Part shown: positions 8,318-15,344 of the stretch, in pieces
Position numbering within the stretch: position 1 is the first letter of the stretch
How the letters are laid out: each line of letters begins with the position of its first letter
NCBI GenBank assembly: GCA_024640845.1
Contig: JAHEEE010000042.1
Location: 1-33,561 of the forward strand
Reading direction: 5' to 3'
From: Myxococcales bacterium
Lineage (GTDB): Bacteria > Myxococcota_A > Polyangia > Polyangiales > Houyiibacteriaceae
Length of the DNA: 33,561 nucleotides
The notes under the pieces: model-generated
What the model saw: only the letters and a program-made list of their open reading frames with translations
What the model was told of the DNA's origin: nothing
Databases searched by the model: none
Made by a program: the position numbers and the translations under genes

Positions 8318-9433
8318 CTAGGCGCTGATGAGATCGCCGAGTCGGGTCAAGCTCTCATGAGTGCCGCCGAGGGTGAACTCGAGGTGCTTTGACGTCATGA
8401 AATAGCGGTAGAGCGGGTAGTCGCGGTCGAAGCCCATGCCACCGTGGATGTGCTGCGCGGCGGCCACCACGCGTGCGCCCGCCTCCGACGCGAAGAACTT
8501 CGCGACGGCGAGCTCCTTATCGGCTTCCAAGCCCTGGTCGAGCCGCCAGCAGGCTTGCCACATCGACGATCGCATGGCCTGAACGTCGATGTACGCATCT
8601 CCTACCCGCTGCGTTACGCCCTGGAATACACCGATCGGCACACCGAACTGCTTGCGCTCGCCGGCGTAGTTCGCGGTCATGAAGAGCGCTTGCTCCGCGA
8701 TCCCGTACTCGACCGCACAAATGCCCAACGTGGTGCGGTCAACCAGGTACTTGAGGACTGCGGCCCCGTTCTCCTGGCGGCCTAGAACGTCAGCGGAGGC
8801 GACTTTCGCTCCATCGAGATCCAGTAGCCACAGAGGCTGTCCGTTGGTACCGCGTTGCTCACCGAGGCGAACGCCCTCGCTCTTGGGGTCGAGCAAGAGC
8901 ACCAGCGTCGCGCCACCCTCCGCCCGTGCAGGCACGACGATGCCGTCCGCCAGATCCGCGTAGGCCACGTTGCTGAAGCGGCCGGTCACCCGCCATCCAT
9001 CACCGTCGGCCTTGGCGACTGCAGAGGGTTTGAACGGATCACGGCTGCCCAAGTCGACGAGCGCCGCCGTCATGATGATACTCCCCTGGGCGATCCCACC
9101 GAGGAACCGGTCCTTCTGCTCTGCCGTTCCGTACTCGGCCAGTGGGAGGGCTGCCGAAACCAGCGTTTCGATCGCCGGAATCGGCGCCACGGTTCGCCCG
9201 ACCTGCTGAAGCAGCAAGCAGAGCTCGGTCAGCCCCATGCCGGCGCCACCGTGCTCTTCGGGAATGGCGAGCCCGAGCATCTCCGACGCCGCAAGCTGCG
9301 CCCAAGCGCGCTGGTGGAACCAGGCGCCCTCTCTCGAGAGCGCCTTGAGCGAATCATCGTTCACGATGTCGCTGAGCACCTGCTTGACGAGGTCCCGGAT
9401 GCTGTTCTGGTCTTCGGTGAAAGAGAAATCCAT
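8318..9433 (-). CDS. Acyl-CoA dehydrogenase-like protein, probable second subunit of a heteromeric pair
   Basis: The 371-residue protein has the three-part acyl-CoA dehydrogenase fold: N-terminal helices (MDFSFTEDQNSIRDLVKQVL), a beta domain (GRFSNVAYADLADGIVVPA) and C-terminal helices with HIHGGMGFDRDYPLYRYF and TLGGTHESLTRLGDLI. The middle-domain TEPXXGSD-type motif is missing and the terminal GGTXEI motif reads GGTHES. This fits the less canonical half of split dehydrogenases such as the FadE28/FadE29 (ChsE) complexes of steroid side-chain degradation; the assignment is inference. ATG at 9433 follows GAGG and lies 11 bp after the stop of the partner gene, so both are made from one message. 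Confidence 0.85.
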   Translation of the reverse strand: MDFSFTEDQNSIRDLVKQVLSDIVNDDSLKALSREGAWFHQRAWAQLAASEMLGLAIPEEHGGAGMGLTELCLLLQQVGRTVAPIPAIETLVSAALPLAEYGTAEQKDRFLGGIAQGSIIMTAALVDLGSRDPFKPSAVAKADGDGWRVTGRFSNVAYADLADGIVVPARAEGGATLVLLLDPKSEGVRLGEQRGTNGQPLWLLDLDGAKVASADVLGRQENGAAVLKYLVDRTTLGICAVEYGIAEQALFMTANYAGERKQFGVPIGVFQGVTQRVGDAYIDVQAMRSSMWQACWRLDQGLEADKELAVAKFFASEAGARVVAAAQHIHGGMGFDRDYPLYRYFMTSKHLEFTLGGTHESLTRLGDLISA

Positions 9434-9444
9434 GATCTGCCTCG

Positions 9445-10623
9445 TCAGCGCCGCCCGAGTCGCGGCATGCGAAGCCCCGCCTGGCAAATGATGTCCCGTT
9501 GAATCTCGTTCGTGCCGCCTCCGAAGGTGAGCACCAGCGACATGCGGTAGTACTTCTCAAGCCTCCCACGAAGAAGCGCCCCTTCTGAGCTATGATGAAG
9601 AATGCCCGCAGCGCCGTGCACCTCCATCAAGAGCCGAGAGCCCTCGACGTAAAATTCCGAGCCGAATACCTTGATCGCGGATGCGTCAGCCGGCGAAAGA
9701 GCATCCGCAGCGATTCCCCAGGCTTGCTGCCAGTTGAGGAGCTTGAGAACCTCGAGATTGGCGTAGACCCGCGCGAGGTTGGTTCTCACCCACGGCAGGT
9801 CGATGATCATGCTGTCATCGCCGTTCGGTGTCTTCTTCGCCCATTCAACTGTCTGGGCATAGATCTTTTCGAGCGGGCCTACGGAGCAAAGCGCGACGCG
9901 CTCGTGATTGAGCTGCGTCGTAATCAGGTGCCAGCCCTTGTTCTCCCCACCCACGACATTCCCGGTTGGGACCCTGACGTTGTCATAGTACACGGCGTGG
10001 ACGTTGTTCTCGCCGAGCGCGTGCATCGGGGTGATCTGAACACCTTCCGCGTCTGCGGGCACGATGATAATCGAAATCCCCTTGTGCGGCGGCGCGTCCG
10101 GATCCGTGCGGCAAGCAAGCCACATGTAGTCCGCGTGATCTGCGAGGCTGGTCCAAATCTTTTGGCCGTTGATCACGTAGTCGTCGCCGTCACGAACCGC
10201 ACTCGTCTTGAGCGAAGCCAAATCGGTGCCGGACCCGGGCTCCGTGTAGCCGATCGAGAAGTGGCACTTGCCTTCGAGGATCTTCGGCGGGTACTTCGCC
10301 TTCTGCTGCTCGGTGCCGAACTTTAGCAACGTGGGTCCAACCGTGTTCAACGTCAGGATCGGCACGGGGAAGCCGGCGCGCTGCACCTCGTCGAAGAAGA
10401 TGAACTGCTCGATCGGGCCACGTCCCTGCCCTCCGTGCTCCTTCGGCCAGCCGATGCCGAGCCAACCGTCTGCTCCGAGCTGCTGCATCGCCCGGTGGTA
10501 GAGAGGCCCACCGCCCTCGAGCTCGTCGAGCTCGGCCAGGAGCGCATCGTCGATCAGGTGAGCGAAGTACGCGCGCAGCTCGTCGCGCAGCGCTTTTTGT
10601 TCGGGGGTGTAGTCGAAATACAT
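9445..10623 (-). CDS. Acyl-CoA dehydrogenase (FAD-binding subunit type)
   Basis: The 392-residue enzyme has all usual signatures: N-terminal helical domain (YFDYTPEQKALRDELRAYF), WLGIGWPKEHGGQG, the flavin/substrate loop FSIGYTEPGSGTDLASLKT, KIWTSLADHADYMWL, and the C-terminal LTFGGGTNEIQRDIICQ. It oxidises the alpha-beta bond of an acyl-CoA, passing electrons to ETF. The chain or ring substrate cannot be read from sequence. ATG at 10623 starts the family similarity and follows GAGCCTGAGG; the frame extends further upstream without similarity. The gene is first of a pair with the dehydrogenase-like gene at 9433-8318, and the two products probably form an alpha2beta2 enzyme. A terminator at 10711-10741 separates it from the upstream lipoprotein gene. 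Confidence 0.92.
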   Translation of the reverse strand: MYFDYTPEQKALRDELRAYFAHLIDDALLAELDELEGGGPLYHRAMQQLGADGWLGIGWPKEHGGQGRGPIEQFIFFDEVQRAGFPVPILTLNTVGPTLLKFGTEQQKAKYPPKILEGKCHFSIGYTEPGSGTDLASLKTSAVRDGDDYVINGQKIWTSLADHADYMWLACRTDPDAPPHKGISIIIVPADAEGVQITPMHALGENNVHAVYYDNVRVPTGNVVGGENKGWHLITTQLNHERVALCSVGPLEKIYAQTVEWAKKTPNGDDSMIIDLPWVRTNLARVYANLEVLKLLNWQQAWGIAADALSPADASAIKVFGSEFYVEGSRLLMEVHGAAGILHHSSEGALLRGRLEKYYRMSLVLTFGGGTNEIQRDIICQAGLRMPRLGRR

Positions 10624-10710
10624 GGCCTCAGGCTCTCCGCCGCCGGCCGAGAGTGAAACGTGTTCTAGTTTCTCGCGTGCTGGATGACAAGTGCCCGGCA
10701 AGCAAACACG

Positions 10711-10741
10711 AAAAAAGCCGGCTCCAAGAGAGCCGGCTTCT
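10711..10741 (-). terminator. Rho-independent terminator of the Ala/Glu-rich lipoprotein gene
   Basis: On the minus strand a 9-bp stem AAGCCGGCT/AGCCGGCTT with a 7-base loop (arms at 10731-10739 and 10715-10723) runs straight into six T residues. It lies 24 bp after the stop at 10765 and is the cleanest intrinsic terminator in the window. Confidence 0.9.
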
Positions 10742-10764
10742 TCGATGAGAGCAATGCGCTGGCG

Positions 10765-11073
10765 CTAGTGGCCGACGTGCTCTTTCGCCTCGTCGGCGGC
10801 CTCGGCAGCGGCCTCCTCGACGTCTTCCGCGGCTTCTACGGCAGCTTCGACCGCGTCTTCAGCGGCTTCCTCGGCTGCCTCGGCTGCCTCGCCCGCCATT
10901 TCGGCGGCCTCTTCAGCTGCCTCTTCGGCGACCTCGGCTGCCTCGCCCGCTGCCTCAGCAGCCTCGTCGGCCGCCGCAGCAGCCTCGTCCGCGGCGTCCT
11001 CGGACTTCTTGCAACCCATCATGGCCGCGCACAATGCGAGCGCGAGACCCAATCGGAAAATAGTCTTGGTCAT
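10765..11073 (-). CDS. Small Ala/Glu-rich helical lipoprotein
   Basis: The product has 102 residues. A lipoprotein signal (MTKTIFRLGLALALCAAMMGC, lipid-anchored Cys at 21) is followed by KKSED. About 70 residues then consist almost only of Ala, Glu, Asp, Gly and Val in AAEEAAE-type repeats, ending EAKEHVGH. Such a segment should form one long acidic helix or coiled coil standing in the periplasm; a spacer or envelope-tether role is inferred. ATG at 11073 follows AGGGAGAAG, an excellent ribosome binding site, so translation is probably strong. The repeats may expand or shrink by slippage. The gene is monocistronic, ended by the terminator at 10711-10741. Confidence 0.8.
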   Translation of the reverse strand: MTKTIFRLGLALALCAAMMGCKKSEDAADEAAAAADEAAEAAGEAAEVAEEAAEEAAEMAGEAAEAAEEAAEDAVEAAVEAAEDVEEAAAEAADEAKEHVGH

Positions 11074-11428
11074 AGTGATTCTTCTCCCTTGCTGTACGCC
11101 GGGGCTCACCACTGCACCCACACAACCCCGCGTCAGGGGTCTGAACTACCCGCTTTGACCCATCGCGTCAAACCTGCGGCACACATGAACGCACCTTCGG
11201 GTGAAGCGCGCACTAGGTAGTCGCGCGAAGTCACCAGAAGGCCCTTGAGCACCTAAGAGCCCGCAAGAACGAAAGGAAGCCAGATCGGAGAAGCCGATAG
11301 AGTTCCAAAAGGGAACAATTAATCCAGCGGTGCTGCTCTTGACGATCCAATTGTCATTTTCTGTCGCTGCGGTTCGTTGCGGCCGAGGCTTCTCGCCCGC
11401 GATGCTCGCTGCTAGAGCTTCGACGGCG
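11074..11428. other. 355-bp divergent intergenic region, no gene seen
   Basis: This separates the lipoprotein gene from the rightward membrane-protein gene and must hold both promoters. A TTGACG at 11339-11344 could be a -35 for the rightward gene, but no convincing -10 follows at the right distance. A small hairpin GTTCC/GGAAC sits at 11302-11316. The frame of the rightward gene is open from GTG at 11330, but the 33 extra residues do not look like protein. Confidence 0.4.
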
Positions 11429-13714
11429 ATGAGCGGAATCCGGCTTGGCTTTATATGGCTGCTCCTCTTGGCGGCGGGCTGCGGTTGGGGAAGCGCCGAG
11501 GAGCGGATCACGCTTGGCGCACCGATCGAGTCCGCCGGTGTGCGGAACGTCGAGCGGATTAGCGATGGTCAGCGCGCGATGAACGGCGCCCCTTGGAACT
11601 CGAGGAGCGTCGCGGTCTTCGAGGGGGACCGCGCCTTCGTCTTGTTCGACCTCGGAGACGTGAAGCCCATCGATGCGGCCTACGCGCAGGGGGACAACAA
11701 CGATAGGTTCGTCATCGAGGTTTCGGTCGACGGGCAACGCTTCTCGAAGCTGTGGACTGCGCCAGCGGTCGGCGGATCGGGGCTACGAGCGCGCTCGCAC
11801 AAGAACCTCGGCGGGTCGGGTCGCTTCGTTCGCGTGAGCGCGATTGGCGGGGACCGCTGGATCAGCCTGAGTGAGCTTCAGTTGTTCACGGCAACTCCGC
11901 CGATTTGGCCACCGCTCGTTCCTATCGACATCGAAATGACGGCTTCGTTGTGGGCCCGACTCGCCCTTCTCGTCTTTGCGGCGCTGGCGATCGTGGCAGC
12001 GCTGTTTCATCGAACTGGGTCACGAAGATCCGTGGCGCTCTGGGCGCTTGCTGGCGCTTCGGCGATCGCAGCACTCTACGCATTGGTGGCGAGTTGGCCT
12101 GTCGATACGCCATATATCGATCTGGCGCGCGCGGTTGCCGCAGCCGTCGCATGCGCCGTCGTTCTGCGATTGGGCTTTCGTCCCAAGAGCGCCCAAAAAC
12201 CAGTCTCGATGGCGCTTCTCGCAGCGATGGCGGCCTTTTCAGTCCTCACGTTCTACAACTTCGGCCACCCGCAGTTCTACGACGCGGCACAGCGCAAACC
12301 GACCTATGTGCACACGTGGGACATGCGCGTGTACTTTCCGGCGGTCAAGTACGCGCACGAGCTCGGCTATGACGGCGTCTACCTCGCCAGCGTGAAGGCG
12401 TACGCAGAAGAGAGGCTCGGCGACTCCCTCGATCCCATCGGCGACATTCGGCTTCGTGACTTGCGCGACTACGAGATGCGCACCGTCCGCGAGCTCTCGG
12501 ATGAGATACACGCGGTCAAAGATCGCTTCACTCCCGAACGCTGGAACGAGTTCCGGCGTGACATGTCGTATTTCTGGAAGGCGATGGGCAGAAGCGCCTA
12601 CCTCGACAGCCTCCGCGACCATGGCGGCAACGCGACGCCCGCGTGGCTGCTTCCGGCCTATTGGATCTTTCGCACCGCAGACGCGAACGAGTCGACCTTC
12701 CTCTGGACAGCCCTCCTAGACCCGCTCCTCTTGCTGCTTTTCTTCCTCGTAGCCTGGCGAAGCTTCGGCTTGCAGACGGCGCTCGTGTGCATGGTCGCTT
12801 ACGGCGCGACGAGCGTTTACCAGTTTGGTAGCAACTGGGGCGGCTCCACCCTTCGTAGCGACTGGATGGTCTTGATCGGACTCGGCGTATGCGCGCTCAA
12901 GTCGCGGCACTTGATGCTGGCGGGCATGCTGCTCGGGTGGACGGCGATGATCCGGGCTTTCCCCGCTCTCGCGCTCGCCTTCCTCGCGGTCCCCGTGGGC
13001 TGGAAGTTGATCGAAGCACTGCGAGCGTCGCCGACGGAAGGCGAAAGCAAGCGAGCGTGGGCAGAGCTCGTGCCTCTGTTCAAGATCGGGGCCGGAGTCG
13101 TCGTCATCGTCATCGCGCTAGGGGCGCTGTCGACCGCGACTTTCGGGTGGGACAAGTCCTGGGGCGCATGGTCACAAAAGATCTCCATGCACGCCAACAG
13201 GCCCAACGTGAATCACCTGGGGCTCACCGCATTGGTCAGCTTTGATCCGGACAACCTATGGAACAATCTCCGCAAGCGTGGCGAGAACCCAGAGCTGTGG
13301 GGCCCCCGAACGGCGCAAACCATGAGAGACCGTCGCTGGATCATCATCGCAGGCATGATCCTCTACACTGCCCTCGCGGTCCTTGCGTGCCGCGGATTGA
13401 GACTCTCCGACGCCGCGGTGGTCGGGACGATGATGATCCCGATCTATTTCTATCCATCGAACTACTACATGCACATCCTATTCGTATGGCCCTTGATGCT
13501 CGCCGCATGGCGCGGGGGCAGAGATAGGGAGTGGGCGCTTGCCACATCGACGGTCCTCTTGGCGTGCGTGCTTCAGGCGTTCGGCTGGTTGATCCCAGGC
13601 AACTACGGCCAGTTCTTGTTCTGGAGTGGCACTCTGCTCGTCGCGATCGTCGTGTTACTACTGATCCCGATCCAAAGCGATCGACGGCGTCGGGCTACTT
13701 CCGGAACTGCTTGA
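11429..13714 (+). CDS. Discoidin-like (F5/8 type C) domain fused to a polytopic GT-C-like membrane protein
   Basis: The protein has 761 residues from ATG at 11429. The N-terminus reads MSGIRLGFIWLLLLAAGCGWG with a textbook lipobox (LAAGC, Cys 18). A roughly 130-residue beta domain follows, with features of F5/8C carbohydrate-binding modules (FVLFDLGDVKPIDAAYAQGDNNDRFVIEVS in pieces, then RFVRVSAIGG and SLSELQLF). From about residue 170 there are some 10-12 membrane helices. Between two of them a large loop contains YVHTWDMRVYFPAVKYAHELGYDGVY, an acidic first-loop pattern of GT-C enzymes using lipid-linked sugars. I infer a glycosyltransferase or glycan-binding membrane protein; the sugar is unknown. 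The last 20 bp overlap the convergent enoyl-CoA hydratase gene. Confidence 0.7.
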   Translation: MSGIRLGFIWLLLLAAGCGWGSAEERITLGAPIESAGVRNVERISDGQRAMNGAPWNSRSVAVFEGDRAFVLFDLGDVKPIDAAYAQGDNNDRFVIEVSVDGQRFSKLWTAPAVGGSGLRARSHKNLGGSGRFVRVSAIGGDRWISLSELQLFTATPPIWPPLVPIDIEMTASLWARLALLVFAALAIVAALFHRTGSRRSVALWALAGASAIAALYALVASWPVDTPYIDLARAVAAAVACAVVLRLGFRPKSAQKPVSMALLAAMAAFSVLTFYNFGHPQFYDAAQRKPTYVHTWDMRVYFPAVKYAHELGYDGVYLASVKAYAEERLGDSLDPIGDIRLRDLRDYEMRTVRELSDEIHAVKDRFTPERWNEFRRDMSYFWKAMGRSAYLDSLRDHGGNATPAWLLPAYWIFRTADANESTFLWTALLDPLLLLLFFLVAWRSFGLQTALVCMVAYGATSVYQFGSNWGGSTLRSDWMVLIGLGVCALKSRHLMLAGMLLGWTAMIRAFPALALAFLAVPVGWKLIEALRASPTEGESKRAWAELVPLFKIGAGVVVIVIALGALSTATFGWDKSWGAWSQKISMHANRPNVNHLGLTALVSFDPDNLWNNLRKRGENPELWGPRTAQTMRDRRWIIIAGMILYTALAVLACRGLRLSDAAVVGTMMIPIYFYPSNYYMHILFVWPLMLAAWRGGRDREWALATSTVLLACVLQAFGWLIPGNYGQFLFWSGTLLVAIVVLLLIPIQSDRRRRATSGTA

Positions 13715-14468
13715 AGTCGGCTGGGCGCCTCTCCATGAACGCCGCAAAGGCTTCCATGTTGGAGGGCGACCCCATGAGCTTTTCGAAACCCGCCATCTCG
13801 AGCTTTCGCGCGTGGGCCACTTTGTCGCCGTGCATCGCCTTCATGATGCGCTTGATCTCGACGAGCGATTCGACCGGCCATTGCGCCATCTCGCGTGCCT
13901 TGCCAACCGCGGTGGGGAGCAGCTCGTCGTCGGGGAGCACGCGCGTCGCAATCCCGTACTCGAGCGCCTTTTGCGCGTCGAAGCGTTCAGCCGTGAAAAG
14001 AAGCTCGGCGGCCTGCTTGTATCCGATCGTCGCCGGCCCGAGATAGGCAGCGGCGGCTTCGGTCACCAGACCGAGGCTCACGAACGGAAATCGCAGTGTC
14101 GTGCTCTGCCCGAGGTACACGACATCCGCGTGAAAGAGGACGGTCGCGCCGAATCCGATGGCGCAGCCTTTGGCCGCGCACACGAGTGGCTTCTCGAACG
14201 CGCATATTGCATCCATCATGCGCTCGAACGGCGGCTCGCCATCTCGGCTCACGTCGATCGCAGAGAGGTCGAGCCCCGAGCTGAAATCGTCGCCCGCGCC
14301 GGTGAGCAACACGACAGCGACGCGCGGATCCTCGTTGGCTTCCGCAAATGCACGTCCAAGAGCCAGAAAGCCCTCCGAGTTGAAGGCGTTCCGACGAGAG
14401 GGTCGATTCATCGTCAAAGTGAGAACACCCTCGGAATCGAGAGAGGATAGGATCGTTGCGTCCGCCAT
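13695..14468 (-). CDS. Enoyl-CoA hydratase/isomerase family protein
   Basis: The 257-residue crotonase-fold protein has the oxyanion-hole elements FSSGLDLSAID and AAKGCAIGFGATVLFHADVVY. Next comes LRFPFVSLGLVTEAAAAYLGP and the C-terminal helical region. The residue that is Glu in the PE of classical hydratases is Phe here (PF), while GLVTE keeps the glutamate typical of delta3-delta2-enoyl-CoA isomerases. Isomerase-like activity is therefore more likely than hydration, though this is a judgement from memory. ATG at 14468. It lies 44 bp downstream of the inactive amidotransferase gene on the same strand, across a 12-bp direct repeat. It fits with the acyl-CoA dehydrogenases nearby. Confidence 0.85.
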   Translation of the reverse strand: MADATILSSLDSEGVLTLTMNRPSRRNAFNSEGFLALGRAFAEANEDPRVAVVLLTGAGDDFSSGLDLSAIDVSRDGEPPFERMMDAICAFEKPLVCAAKGCAIGFGATVLFHADVVYLGQSTTLRFPFVSLGLVTEAAAAYLGPATIGYKQAAELLFTAERFDAQKALEYGIATRVLPDDELLPTAVGKAREMAQWPVESLVEIKRIMKAMHGDKVAHARKLEMAGFEKLMGSPSNMEAFAAFMERRPADFKQFRK

Positions 14469-14482
14469 ACACCGTTCGTACC

Positions 14483-14512
14483 ACACGGACGCTGACGCTG
14501 ACACGGACGCTG
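14483..14512. repeat. Short direct repeat ACACGGACGCTG (x2) with intervening GACGCT units
   Basis: ACACGGACGCTG occurs at 14483-14494 and 14501-14512, with another ACGCTG between. The second copy abuts the stop codon at 14513. This is a slippage-prone microrepeat in the 44-bp spacer; no function is evident. Confidence 0.6.
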
Positions 14513-15154
14513 CTAGAAGGCTCTGCCCCCTTTATCGCGGAGCAGCGCCATCAGGTTATGCAGAATCACCGGCCTCGTGTCCGCGCTTTCGAGGACCGCA
14601 GGATGCAGCAAGTGTACCGGTCTGAATACGTGCGAGGCGCCGATCAGCTCGCCGTCGCGGCTCCAGGCGGTGGCGCTGAATTCCGCACTGAGGTCGGTGT
14701 GCTCGAAACGATCTCCGGCGGGGAGCGCCAAGCGGAACTCGGAAGGCAAGCCGTTGAAGAGGCCCTGGCTAAGCGAGTGGATGTCGGCAAGCCGTCCGCT
14801 CGTCCCGTTGTCCGCCGACGTGGCTCGCCGCGAGCCAAAGAGCTCAGCAACGGGACGGACCGATGCACCCACCGCGAGCACGGGGGCACCCTTCCAGCAA
14901 AGCTGGCGGGCCCACTCGCGCAGCCGCCGGCTCTGCGCAGCACCTGGGCGGGTCGCGATGACGGCTAGAGCCCCAGGTTCCTGATGGATGGCCGATGGAG
15001 CGAGTAACGGGCCTTCGGCGACCTCGAAACCGTATTGCCTCAGCTCGGTGGCGAGCTCGAATGCCGAGCCGTCGTGCACGACGATTGCTTTTCGCGTCCG
15101 CGCCTGAACGCGGGAGTCTCGTTTCGGGGCTTGTTGTCTATTTGTCCGTGCCAT
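14513..15154 (-). CDS. Catalytically dead class I glutamine amidotransferase-like protein (TrpG/PabA-like)
   Basis: The 213-residue protein has a basic N-terminal 20 residues, then a glutamine amidotransferase-like fold. AIVVHDGSAFELATELRQYGFEV corresponds to the first Rossmann unit, ATRPG to the conserved SPGPG, and PVLAVGASVRPVAELFG to PVLGVCLGHQAIAEAFG of TrpG/PabA. GLFNGLPSEFRL and HVFRPVHLLHPAVLE correspond to the VQFHPES block. The nucleophilic Cys is Gly 96, and Glu of HPE is Ala 186; His 184 remains. It cannot release ammonia from glutamine by the family mechanism, so a regulatory or binding role is inferred. ATG at 15154 follows GGAG. Upstream lies an attenuator-like leader (15203-15306). 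No anthranilate or aminodeoxychorismate synthase gene is adjacent. Confidence 0.65.
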   Translation of the reverse strand: MARTNRQQAPKRDSRVQARTRKAIVVHDGSAFELATELRQYGFEVAEGPLLAPSAIHQEPGALAVIATRPGAAQSRRLREWARQLCWKGAPVLAVGASVRPVAELFGSRRATSADNGTSGRLADIHSLSQGLFNGLPSEFRLALPAGDRFEHTDLSAEFSATAWSRDGELIGASHVFRPVHLLHPAVLESADTRPVILHNLMALLRDKGGRAF

Positions 15155-15202
15155 CGTCAGGGCTCCAGCCCCTCTCACGACGACCTCGGGTGATTTAACC
15201 AG

Positions 15203-15254
15203 AAAGGCCGCCCTGAGAGGCGGCCTTTGAGCGACAAAACGCGCAGGCCACCTC
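15203..15254 (-). promoter_or_regulatory. Candidate attenuator: antiterminator and terminator hairpins before the amidotransferase-like gene
   Basis: On the minus strand a 10-bp terminator stem AAAGGCCGCC/GGCGGCCTTT (15228-15219 with 15212-15203) has a 6-base loop. Its 5' arm can instead pair with GAGGTGGCCT (15254-15245), which overlaps the leader-frame stop codon: 10 pairs with AGGCCGCCTC including one G-U. A further small hairpin (CACC/GGTG) can hide that upstream strand and contains the Trp codon region. These are the 1:2, 2:3 and 3:4 alternatives of ribosome-controlled attenuation. The U-tract after the terminator is short (TTTCT), so termination may be partial. Confidence 0.5.
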
Positions 15255-15306
15255 AGTCGGTGAACCAAAAGTAGTCGTTACGCAGCATGTCGCAGTGGGT
15301 TTTCAT
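15253..15306 (-). CDS. Putative 17-residue leader peptide rich in aromatic residues
   Basis: The frame encodes MKTHCDMLRNDYFWFTD and ends at TGA (15255-15253) directly before the antiterminator strand. The run Tyr-Phe-Trp-Phe lies four to seven codons before the stop, where ribosome stalling would free the antiterminator. There is one Trp codon, fewer than in classic trp leaders. There is no Shine-Dalgarno sequence, but the predicted start of transcription is only about 4 bases upstream, so translation could be leaderless. It is short enough that chance is a real alternative; support comes from its position between promoter and hairpins. Confidence 0.4.
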   Translation of the reverse strand: MKTHCDMLRNDYFWFTD

Positions 15307-15316
15307 ACGTGTCTTC

Positions 15317-15344
15317 ACTGTAGGGTTATGGGCACATCCGTCAA
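15317..15344 (-). promoter_or_regulatory. Candidate sigma-70-type promoter for leader peptide and amidotransferase-like gene
   Basis: TTGACG (15344-15339) and TACAGT (15322-15317) are separated by 16 bp on the minus strand. The -35 box overlaps the stop codon of the cyclotransferase-like gene. The predicted start near 15310 leaves about 4 bases before the leader ATG at 15306. Confidence 0.45.
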
